From Nesterenkonia halophila (GTDB lineage Bacteria > Actinomycetota > Actinomycetes > Actinomycetales > Micrococcaceae): a stretch of DNA of 64,000 nt. Position 1 is the stretch's first letter. Each line of letters opens with the position of its first letter. The notes under the pieces were generated by a model that was given only the letters and a program-made list of their open reading frames with translations, was not told where the DNA came from and did no database searches. The position numbers and the translations under genes were made by a program. This document shows positions 16,046 to 23,495 of this stretch, in pieces. The DNA is taken from assembly GCF_009467795.1 (NCBI RefSeq), contig NZ_WIAX01000018.1:1-64000 (forward strand), written 5' to 3'.

Positions 16046-16927
16046 TCAGCCGAGCAGGCCCGGGTGCTCCTCCAGGGCCGCCCGCTGGACCTCCAGGGCC
16101 TGGTCGAAGGACTCGCGGCTCAGTCCCACGCTGGAGATGCTCAGCACGTGGTGGCCGAGGTCCGCGGTGACGGAGAAGCCGTCCACCCGGGAGGAGACGG
16201 TCCCGTCCGTCGACGCGGCCGGGGACTCGCCGTCGGCCCCCCGCTCCGGGGCCTGGACGGCGCGGCCGCGGTCGTCGATGGACATCGACAGGCCGCGGAA
16301 GGGTCCCTCGGCGAGCGCGCTGAAGCTGACGCCGTCGTGGCGGCTCTCCAGCGAAGTCCCGTCGCAGGCGGCCAGGACCTCGTCCCAGACCTCGCCCCGG
16401 GAGACGGGACGGTCGTAGGCGAGCATCCAGACGTGGACAGTGTGCTCGCCGGCGTCGTCGGTCACTGTGGCCTCGCGGTAGACGCCGTCGACCGGTGCCT
16501 CCCCGACCAGGCGCTCGTTGACCGTGTCCATCTGCCGGGCGCAGGCCTCGTCCTCGCCGAAGCTGCGGCGATAGGCCGTTCCGGTGATGCCGATGTTCTC
16601 CTCGAAGTACTCCAGGCCGGCGCGCCGGACGATCTCGTCGGCGGCGAAGGGGTATTCCCCCTCCCCGAGGAGCACCTCCTGCATCTCCTCCCGGTCCAGC
16701 CGCACCGCGGCGACGTCCTCGTCGCCGGAGGCGGCCGCGTCGCGCGCGACCCCGCCCGAGGCATCGGTGGCCACTGCGGCGTACGGGTCGCGCGAGCCGG
16801 TGCTGGAGTCGTCCCCGGCGACGGCGGAGCAGGAGGAGAGCGCGAGGGCCGAGGTCAGCGCGACCGCGCACACCAACCGTCGCCGCGACGGAGCAGAGTC
16901 GCCCCCCGAGCGCGGGTCTGTGCTCAT
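16046..16927 (-). CDS. Putative lipoprotein, possibly a PknH-like sensor fold
   Basis: A 293-residue exported protein. A basic start and hydrophobic run lead to the lipobox LALSSC (Cys about residue 33). GGAGAGACG precedes the ATG, and a TAAGCT hexamer lies about 75 bases upstream. Conserved Cys appear in EACARQ and LAACDG, about 70 residues apart, as in sensor domains of the PknH extracellular type. That resemblance is weak and stated only as a possibility. It converges on pabB with 33 bases between. Confidence 0.7.
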   Translation of the reverse strand: MSTDPRSGGDSAPSRRRLVCAVALTSALALSSCSAVAGDDSSTGSRDPYAAVATDASGGVARDAAASGDEDVAAVRLDREEMQEVLLGEGEYPFAADEIVRRAGLEYFEENIGITGTAYRRSFGEDEACARQMDTVNERLVGEAPVDGVYREATVTDDAGEHTVHVWMLAYDRPVSRGEVWDEVLAACDGTSLESRHDGVSFSALAEGPFRGLSMSIDDRGRAVQAPERGADGESPAASTDGTVSSRVDGFSVTADLGHHVLSISSVGLSRESFDQALEVQRAALEEHPGLLG

Positions 16928-17054
16928 CGTCTCTCCGGATGGGATGCAGTGCGGTGATGCGGAGCGCCGGCGCCCGGTGCGGCGCGACGGCGATCCCGTC
17001 CAGCTTAGCCCATCGTCGCAGGCCGGAGGGCTGCGCCCGAGGCGGGGGCGGGGC

Positions 17055-18548
17055 TCACTGCAGGGCGGAGGTCAGTCGGAAGACGTTGTCCAGGTAGCGC
17101 ACGTGCCAGGGGCGGTTCGTCCAGTCGTGCAGCGTCAGCAACGAGGAGACCGAGCGGTATCGGGCGAAGACCGTCTCCAGCTCGCGGACCTTCTCCGGAT
17201 CGACGATCATCAGCGTGACTTCGAGGTTCAGCGAGAACGACCGCATGTCCATGTTCGAGGACCCGATGACGGCGACGTCGTCGTCGATGATCATGAACTT
17301 CGCGTGCAGCACGTCCGGATCCGGATACCGGTGGATGCGCACTCCGGCCTCGAGCAGCTGCTGGTAGTAGGACTGCTGGGCGTGCTGGACCATGAACTGG
17401 TCGGCCTTCCGCGAGACCATCAGCGTCACGTCGACCTCGCGGTGGGCGGCGTTGGTGATCGCGTAGAGCAGCGAGTCGTCGGGCACCAGGTAGGGGGTGC
17501 AGATGATCACCCGCTCGGTGGCCTGGTAGATGAGGTCGTTGAACAGTCGCAGGTTGTTCTCGTCGGGGAAGCCGGGACCGGAGGGCACGACCTGCACCAG
17601 CGAGCCGCCCGAGGCCCGCTCGTCGGCCGCGACGTCGACGCGCAGCATGTCGCCGAGGCTCTCGCCGGTCTCGGCGTACCAGTCGGAGGCGAAGACGATG
17701 TCCAGACCGGTGACCGCCGGACCGGTGAGCACTGCGGTCATCTCCACCCAGCGGCGGCCCATCCGCGCGGCCGCCGGGCGCTGGTAGTGCGGCTCGATGA
17801 GGTTCGCCGAGCCGGTCAGCGCGGTCCTGCCGTCGACGACGACGATCTTGCGGTGGTTGCGCAGGTCGATCCGGGAGAACCGACCCCGGAACGGCCGCAC
17901 CGGCAGCACGCGGTGCCACTGGATCTGTGATCTCCGGAGCCGACGGACCAGCCGCCGGTAGCCGTGCACGCGCATGGTGCCCAGGTGGTCGTAGAGCAGC
18001 CGCACGGTGACGCCGCGCTCGGCGGCACGCTCCAGCGCGTCGAGCACCGGGCCGGCGTACTCCTCGTCGTCGCCGACGATGTAGAAGAGCACATGGACAT
18101 AGTCCTCGGCGGCGTCGATGCTGGCGACCATCCACTCGAAGGCCTCGCGGTAGTCGGGCACCAGCCGGATCCGATTGCCCTCCTGCAGCGGGAAGGCTCC
18201 GAGATTGCGGTTCAGCGCGGCGGTGGCGCCGAGCTGCGCGTCGTCGGCGCGCAGCTGGTCGGAGAGGTCCATGTGGCTGGTGATCTCCAGCAGCTCCCGA
18301 TTGATCCAGGCCTGGCGCTCCTGACGCTTGGCGGAGAGCTTGTTGCGGCCGATCAGCAGGAACAGCGGCAGGGCCACCACCGGGATGAAGAAGATGGCCA
18401 GCAGCCAGGCCATGGCCGTGTTGGGACGCCGGTCGTCCGGCACGATGCCCAGCACCGCCAGGCGCACGACGATCTCGAGGACCACGAGCATCGCGAATAT
18501 CCAGTCGGCGAGGCCCTCCAGGCCCAGCACGCTCAGCGGCCACAGCAC
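17055..18548 (-). CDS. cls: Cardiolipin synthase (phospholipase D superfamily)
   Basis: A 497-residue membrane enzyme that joins phosphatidylglycerol units to form cardiolipin. Two N-terminal helices (about 5-30 and 42-65) precede two PLD domains, each with an HKD motif: NHRKIVVVDG and LHAKFMIIDDD. Length and layout match bacterial ClsA. The start is GTG 18548, with GGAGGGGG upstream. A TAGGAT hexamer lies about 45 bases before it. It is divergent from pabC. Confidence 0.92.
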   Translation of the reverse strand: MLWPLSVLGLEGLADWIFAMLVVLEIVVRLAVLGIVPDDRRPNTAMAWLLAIFFIPVVALPLFLLIGRNKLSAKRQERQAWINRELLEITSHMDLSDQLRADDAQLGATAALNRNLGAFPLQEGNRIRLVPDYREAFEWMVASIDAAEDYVHVLFYIVGDDEEYAGPVLDALERAAERGVTVRLLYDHLGTMRVHGYRRLVRRLRRSQIQWHRVLPVRPFRGRFSRIDLRNHRKIVVVDGRTALTGSANLIEPHYQRPAAARMGRRWVEMTAVLTGPAVTGLDIVFASDWYAETGESLGDMLRVDVAADERASGGSLVQVVPSGPGFPDENNLRLFNDLIYQATERVIICTPYLVPDDSLLYAITNAAHREVDVTLMVSRKADQFMVQHAQQSYYQQLLEAGVRIHRYPDPDVLHAKFMIIDDDVAVIGSSNMDMRSFSLNLEVTLMIVDPEKVRELETVFARYRSVSSLLTLHDWTNRPWHVRYLDNVFRLTSALQ

Positions 18549-18654
18549 AGTGACTGCTCACCCCCTCCGGTCGGCCGTCCGACGCCGCCCCCATCCTACG
18601 GCCCTGAAGCCGCTGACCGGGCGGTGCGGGTGCCCGCGAGGCGGAGGCAGGGCC

Positions 18655-18668
18655 TATGCTGGCCAGCA
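18655..18668 (+). promoter_or_regulatory. Leaderless promoter of pabC
   Basis: TATGCT (18655-18660) ends seven bases before the ATG at 18668. The in-frame ATG at 18656 lies inside the hexamer, so 18668 is the better start. Confidence 0.55.
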
Positions 18669-19627
18669 TGGCTGAGCATTTTCAGGAGGACTCCGTCGCG
18701 GCCGTCGGCGTGCGCATCGATGCCGAGCACCCCCACGGGATGATCTTCGACCCGCACCAGCCCCAGCTGCGGGTGACCGACCTCGGCGCGATCCGCGGCG
18801 ACGGCGTCTTCGAGACGATGTACTGCCTCGGCGGCGAGATCCGGAAGCTGGACGCCCACCTGCGCCGTCTGGCGCGCTCGGCCGGGATCTGCGAGCTGCC
18901 GCTGCCGCCGGCGGAGTCCTGGCGGGCCGCCGTCGACCTGGGCATCGAGGAGTTCAGCACCCGCGGCACGCTGCCGGAGCATCTGACCATCAAGCTCGTG
19001 GTCACCCGCGGTGTCGAGGGCGAGCCGGCCGCCGACGACCCGGCCTTCGCCGGCACCGCCTGGGTGCTGCTCACCCCCGCCCCGGAGGCGCTGCTGGCCT
19101 CCCGCGGCGAGCCGATCGCCGTCACCCTGCTCGACCGCGGCCATGACTCCACCGCCGCCGAGCGCGCCCCCTGGCTGCTGCTGGGCGCGAAGACGCTGAG
19201 CTACGCGGTCAACATGGCCGCACTGCGCCATGCGAAGCAGCACGGCTTCGACGACGTCATCTTCCGCACCAGCGACGGACAGGTGCTCGAGGGCCCGACG
19301 TCGACGGTGCTGCTGGTGCACCGCGGGGCCGAGGGCTCGCCGCCCCGGCTGTCCACCCCGGAGCGGGAGTCCGGCATCCTGCCCGGCACCACGCAGGGGG
19401 CGATCTTCGCCGCCGCCGAGCGCGCCGGGTGGGAGCTGGGCTACGGCCCGCTGACCCCGGAGGAGCTGCACGCCGCCGACCACGTCTTCCTGGCGTCCTC
19501 GGTGCGGCTGGTCTCGCCGGTCTCCCGGATCGACGACGTCGAGGTGCCCGTCGACCACGATCTCACCGCCGAGCTGACCGCCCTGCTGGCGGAGGATCTG
19601 CCGGTGGGCCGCCCGCTGGACGACTGA
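18668..19627 (+). CDS. pabC: 4-amino-4-deoxychorismate lyase (class IV aminotransferase fold)
   Basis: A 319-residue PLP enzyme that releases pyruvate from aminodeoxychorismate to give p-aminobenzoate, the step after PabB. The PLP lysine is in LLGAKTLSYAVNM, and VLEGPTSTV is the fold-type IV cofactor motif. Lyase rather than branched-chain aminotransferase function is inferred from its nearness to pabB and its size. Its last 65 bases overlap the convergent monooxygenase gene, an unusually long 3' overlap. Confidence 0.8.
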   Translation: MAEHFQEDSVAAVGVRIDAEHPHGMIFDPHQPQLRVTDLGAIRGDGVFETMYCLGGEIRKLDAHLRRLARSAGICELPLPPAESWRAAVDLGIEEFSTRGTLPEHLTIKLVVTRGVEGEPAADDPAFAGTAWVLLTPAPEALLASRGEPIAVTLLDRGHDSTAAERAPWLLLGAKTLSYAVNMAALRHAKQHGFDDVIFRTSDGQVLEGPTSTVLLVHRGAEGSPPRLSTPERESGILPGTTQGAIFAAAERAGWELGYGPLTPEELHAADHVFLASSVRLVSPVSRIDDVEVPVDHDLTAELTALLAEDLPVGRPLDD

Positions 19628-20939
19628 CCCGCACCGGCTCCGGCACCTCCAGCCCCAGATGCCCGCGCAGCGTCGTCGCCTCGTACGCGGTGCGGAACCG
19701 GCCGCGGCGCTGCAGCTCCGGGACCACCAGGTCCACGAAGTCCTCCAGGCTCGCCGGCAGTGCCGGCGGCATGAGGTTGAATCCGTCGGCGCCGCCGTGG
19801 TCGAGCCAACGCTCGATCTCGTCGGCGACGGACTCCGGCGTGCCGACCATCGTACAGTGTCCTCCCCCGGCGGCGAGCCGACCCAGCAGCTGCCGCACCG
19901 TCGGACGCTCCGACTCGATGATCCGCAGGATCGTCGCATAGCGGCCCTGCGGCCCGGTGAAATCCTCCAGCGGCGGCAGCTCCGGCACCGTGGCGTCGAG
20001 CTCCCAGTCTGAGGTGTCCTGCTGGGTGAAGACCGCCAGCTGGCGCAGCGAGTCCTCCACCGGCAGCAGCTCGTCGAGGGCGGCCTGCTTCGCCCGGGCC
20101 TCGGCCATGGTCGAGCCGACATAGGTCACCAGTCCGGGCATGACCGCCACAGTGTCCGGGTCTCGACCCGCCGCGGCGATCCGGGCGCGCACATCGCCGC
20201 GGTACTCCTGCCCGGCGGCGAGGTCGTAGGCGACCGCGTAGATCGCCTCCGCCCGCCGCGCGGCCAGATCCCGGCCCTGCTCGGAGGAGCCGGCCTGGAA
20301 GAGCACCGGCGGTCCCTGCGGCGGGCGGGGGACGTTCAGCGGCCCACGGACGGCGAAGTGCTCGCCGGCGTGCTCCAGCGGGGCCAGTCGGGAGCCGTCG
20401 ACGTAGCGACCGTCGCGCTCGACCACCAGCGAGTCCTCCGGCCAGGAGTCGAGCAGCCGGGAGACGACGTCGACGAACTCCTCGGCCCGGCCGTACCGGA
20501 GGTCATGGGGCGGCATGGCCTCCATCCCGTGGTTCTGCGCCTCGGCGTCGAACATGGAGGTCACCACGTTCCAGCCGAGCCGCCCGCCGGAGATGCGGGC
20601 CAGGCTGGCCAGCAGTCGAGCGGCGTGGAAGGGCGTGTAGAACGTCGCCGACACTGTGGAGACCAGCCCGATGCGCTCCGTGGCGCGGCTCAGCGCGGTC
20701 AGCAGGGTCAGCGGCTCGAAGTGCCACATCGGCCCGTCCTCGACGCCGGTGATGCTGATCGACTGCCCGTCGGCCAGGAAGACCGCGTCCAGCAGCCCGC
20801 GCTCGGCGATGCGGGCGATCTCCTCGTACCAGCCCAGGTCGGCCAGCTGGTCGGCGGACGAGTCCGGCGCCCGCCAGGCGGCCTTGTGGTGGCCGGCGCC
20901 GTGGAGGAAGAGGTTGAGGTGTGCCGGCTTCGGGCTCAT
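19563..20939 (-). CDS. FMN-dependent monooxygenase, NtaA/SnaA/DszA family
   Basis: A 458-residue luciferase-fold flavin monooxygenase. Family signatures include LNLFLHGAGHHKAAWR at the start, RISGGRLGWNVVTS, and the C-terminal GGADGFNLMPP. Members oxidise sulfones, nitrilotriacetate or methylsulfide compounds with FMNH2 from a partner reductase. Here ATG 20939 overlaps the stop of an SDR gene (ATGA), and both lie under a TPP riboswitch (21858-21946). The context therefore suggests a substrate related to thiamine or its precursors; this is inference. The last 65 bases overlap pabC on the other strand. Confidence 0.85.
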   Translation of the reverse strand: MSPKPAHLNLFLHGAGHHKAAWRAPDSSADQLADLGWYEEIARIAERGLLDAVFLADGQSISITGVEDGPMWHFEPLTLLTALSRATERIGLVSTVSATFYTPFHAARLLASLARISGGRLGWNVVTSMFDAEAQNHGMEAMPPHDLRYGRAEEFVDVVSRLLDSWPEDSLVVERDGRYVDGSRLAPLEHAGEHFAVRGPLNVPRPPQGPPVLFQAGSSEQGRDLAARRAEAIYAVAYDLAAGQEYRGDVRARIAAAGRDPDTVAVMPGLVTYVGSTMAEARAKQAALDELLPVEDSLRQLAVFTQQDTSDWELDATVPELPPLEDFTGPQGRYATILRIIESERPTVRQLLGRLAAGGGHCTMVGTPESVADEIERWLDHGGADGFNLMPPALPASLEDFVDLVVPELQRRGRFRTAYEATTLRGHLGLEVPEPVRVSRPAGGPPADPPPAGRSARR

Positions 20940-21757
20940 CCCTTCACCAGCCCGCCGTCGACGATCAGGTTCTGCCCCGTCGCCCCGCGCGCCCAGGGCG
21001 AGGCGAAGAAGACCGCGGCGTCGGCCAGCTCCTCCGGGGTGGTGACCCGGCGCAGCGGCGTGGACGCGACGATGGCGTCGAAGACCTCGGTCGGCGTGGC
21101 CGCGGAGGCGTCGGTGCTGCGCAGCAGCCCGCCGGAGATCATGTTGACGGTGATCCCCTCCGGCCCCAGGTCCTCGGCGAGGGTCCTGGTCAGCGAGAGC
21201 AGCGCCGCTTTGGCGGCGGTGTAGTCGTGGTACGGCACCACCGGGTGCTGGAAGAGGTTGGTGCCCACTGAGATGATCCGGCCGACGCCGGCCTCGCGCA
21301 TCCCGGGCAGCGCGGCCTGGATGACCTGCAGCGGAGCCTGCACCGAGCCGGCGAACTGCGTCGAGAGCTCGGCGGCGGTGATCTCGGCGGCCGTCGATCG
21401 GGCGTCTCCGGTGAAGGCGAAGTCCACCAGCGCGTTGTTGACCACTGTGGTGATCGGTCGGCCGAAGTGCTCGCGCGCCGTCTCGACCAGCGCCCGGACC
21501 TGGGCGGCGTCGCGGACGTCGGCGGCGACGGCGAGCGCCTGCTGCGGGTGCTCGGCGGCCAGCGCCTCGGCGGCCCCGCGGGACCGGTGGTAGTTGATCA
21601 CCACGCCGGCCCCCTCGCGGAGGAAGGCCCGGGTGATCGCCGCCCCGAGGCCGCGGGCGCCGCCGGTGACCAGCACGAGCTGGTCGGCCAGCGGCGGGGC
21701 CGGATTGGCGGAGGTGTCCACGTCGGCGGTCCCGTGATGCTGGGGGTCGGTGCTCAT
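20936..21757 (-). CDS. SDR-family oxidoreductase under TPP control
   Basis: A 273-residue Rossmann-fold enzyme. The NAD(P) motif TGGARGLG is at about residues 31-38 and the active-site YHDYTAAK has Tyr-x3-Lys. The NNAG motif is altered to VNNALVD. The C-terminal LIVDGGLVKG is typical of FabG-like SDRs. The first 24 residues are a polar extension. GAGAGGC precedes the ATG. It is the first gene after a TPP riboswitch and overlaps the monooxygenase. The pair may form an oxidise/reduce pathway for a thiamine-related molecule. Confidence 0.88.
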   Translation of the reverse strand: MSTDPQHHGTADVDTSANPAPPLADQLVLVTGGARGLGAAITRAFLREGAGVVINYHRSRGAAEALAAEHPQQALAVAADVRDAAQVRALVETAREHFGRPITTVVNNALVDFAFTGDARSTAAEITAAELSTQFAGSVQAPLQVIQAALPGMREAGVGRIISVGTNLFQHPVVPYHDYTAAKAALLSLTRTLAEDLGPEGITVNMISGGLLRSTDASAATPTEVFDAIVASTPLRRVTTPEELADAAVFFASPWARGATGQNLIVDGGLVKG

Positions 21758-21857
21758 ATGTGCCTCTCGTCTCGAGGCGAAGGAGCATGCGCCGGGCGGA
21801 TGCGCGCGTCGACGGCCTCAGTCGACCGCTGCGCTCCGGGTGCGACGGCGGGCCGCA

Positions 21858-21946
21858 CCGTGACGGACATTCCCTTCGCCAGTGCGAACTGGATCAGGTT
21901 CGACGGGTGTCATCTCAGCCGCAGATCGCGGCACCCCGTGTCACGG
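21858..21946 (-). promoter_or_regulatory. TPP riboswitch upstream of the SDR/monooxygenase operon
   Basis: Read on the minus strand, the conserved blocks are in order: GGGGTGCC, GGCTGAGATGACACCC, GAACCTGATCCAGTT, and GCGAAGGGAATGTC. The P1 stem CCGTGAC/GTCACGG closes the element. These are the diagnostic thiamine pyrophosphate aptamer sequences. About 100 bases separate it from the SDR start, with a GTCGAC/GTCGAC stem that could be part of the expression switch. Binding of TPP normally shuts such operons off. Confidence 0.93.
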
Positions 21947-21995
21947 AACTATGGAACCACACCCGCGCGCGGCGGGGCGGCATGTTGCGCAGGTC

Positions 21996-22814
21996 TCAGC
22001 GCTGCGGGATCTCCCGGGCGTTGGCCAGCACCGGCAGCCGCTCGCGCGCGGAGGCGACGGCGTCGACGTCGAGGTCGGCCACCAGCAGCTGCGGAGCCTC
22101 GCCCGCCTCGGCGAGCACCTCGCCGGTCGGGCCGATGATCATCGAGTGGCCGACGCCGGTCGGCGCGCCGTCGACGGGCTCCACGCCGGCCGCCGACGGC
22201 AGTCCCTGGCCGCAGGCGATGACGTACTGCGTCGAGTCCAGCGCCCGGGCCCGGGCCAGCAGCCGCCACTGGTCGACCTTGCCCGGCCCGGCGCCCCAGG
22301 AGGCCGGCAGGATCGTCGCGATCGCGCCGGCGCGGGCATGGGCGGTGAACAGGTCCGGGAAGCGGATGTCGTAGCAGGTCGCCAGCCCGAAGGTGGCCGC
22401 GTCGACGTCGACGCGCGCCGGGGCCTCCCCCGGCCCCACTGTGGCGGACTCCTGGAAGCCGAAGGCGTCGTAGAGGTGGATCTTGTCGTAGGAGGCCTCG
22501 ACGCCGGGGCCGACGGCCAGCAGCGTGTTGGCCACCCGTTCGCGGCCCTGGTCACTCGGCGGCGCGGGGGTGAACATGCCGACCACCACGACGACGTCGT
22601 GGTCTGAGGCGATCTCCCGGACGGCCGTCGCCCAGGGCCCGTCGGTCGGCTCGGCGATCGCCGTCAGGCTGTGTCCGAAGGCGCGCTGCGTCGCCTCGGG
22701 GAAGACGACGACGTCGGCGCCGGCCTCGGCGGCCCGCTGCGTCCACTCGCGGACGAGCTCGAGGTTCTGCTGCGGGTCCTCGCCGGTGACGAGCTGAGCT
22801 GCTGCGATGCGCAT
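21996..22814 (-). CDS. Carbon-nitrogen hydrolase (nitrilase superfamily)
   Basis: A 272-residue amidase. The Glu-Lys-Cys triad is visible in VFPEAT, YDKIHLYD and ATCYDIRFPD. Length fits the Nit2/omega-amidase and deaminated-glutathione-amidase group. The substrate is not determined. On the minus strand TAGGCT lies six bases before the ATG, which suggests a separate leaderless promoter even though the SRPBCC gene lies only 43 bases upstream. It ends about 50 bases before the TPP riboswitch of the next operon. Confidence 0.87.
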   Translation of the reverse strand: MRIAAAQLVTGEDPQQNLELVREWTQRAAEAGADVVVFPEATQRAFGHSLTAIAEPTDGPWATAVREIASDHDVVVVVGMFTPAPPSDQGRERVANTLLAVGPGVEASYDKIHLYDAFGFQESATVGPGEAPARVDVDAATFGLATCYDIRFPDLFTAHARAGAIATILPASWGAGPGKVDQWRLLARARALDSTQYVIACGQGLPSAAGVEPVDGAPTGVGHSMIIGPTGEVLAEAGEAPQLLVADLDVDAVASARERLPVLANAREIPQR

Positions 22815-22819
22815 GCCTC

Positions 22820-22826
22820 CAGCCTA
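22820..22826 (-). promoter_or_regulatory. Leaderless promoter of the nitrilase-family gene
   Basis: TAGGCT on the minus strand ends six bases before the ATG at 22814. The intervening GGAGGC could also serve as a ribosome site. Confidence 0.5.
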
Positions 22827-22857
22827 CGACCTGCTCCCGGCCGCAGTCTGCGGGGCG

Positions 22858-23367
22858 TCAGCGATCGGCCGCCGACGGATCCAGATCCGCCAGCGGCTCG
22901 CCGGTCTCCAGCTGCGATTTCAGGCTGGCCAGCAGCGCCGGCCATCCCCGGCCCACCATCGAGCGCAGCGCGCCGTCGACGTCGAACTCATGGACCAGCT
23001 GCAGCCGCACCGGCCCGCCGGCCGGATCGACGGTGAAGGTGACGCGGGAGGCGCCCTCGTGGACGAGCCGGTCGTGCAGCGCCTCGTCCACTCCCTGGGC
23101 CGCCGCCCATTCGGCGGTGAAGACATGCCAGGTGTAGGCCAGCCGTCGCGGCCGTTCGGCCTCCAGGACCTTCTGGCCCGGTCCGGCGGTGCGCACAGTG
23201 CCCCGCGGGGTCTCCTCGGACCAGGTCATCGAGGACTCCGGGCGCCAGTCGGTCTCGAAGCGCACGCCCCACCAGCGGGACGTCGCCGCCGGATCGGTCA
23301 GCGCGTCCCAGACCTGGTGGTCGGCGGCGCGGATATAGGTGGTGCAGGTCAGCGTGGCCTCGGACAT
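22858..23367 (-). CDS. SRPBCC/AHSA1-like protein
   Basis: A 169-residue soluble protein of the START-like fold (Activator of Hsp90 ATPase homologue 1 group). It has the N-terminal pattern of a beta strand then VWDALTDPAATSRWWG, and a C-terminal helix with GWPALLASLKSQLETG. In bacteria such proteins bind small hydrophobic ligands or accompany ArsR regulators; no ArsR gene is adjacent. Function unknown. The 128 bases between this gene and the YkoDC gene hold nothing recognisable. Confidence 0.8.
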   Translation of the reverse strand: MSEATLTCTTYIRAADHQVWDALTDPAATSRWWGVRFETDWRPESSMTWSEETPRGTVRTAGPGQKVLEAERPRRLAYTWHVFTAEWAAAQGVDEALHDRLVHEGASRVTFTVDPAGGPVRLQLVHEFDVDGALRSMVGRGWPALLASLKSQLETGEPLADLDPSAADR

Positions 23368-23495
23368 CGGGGCTCCCTCCTGATGCGGCGCCTCCGGCGG
23401 CCGACAGCGACCGCCCTCACCGTCGAGCGTCCGGCCGCGGCACGACGCCGGTCAAGGCTGGGCGCCCGGGCGAGGGCGCGGGGACGGGCCCCACC

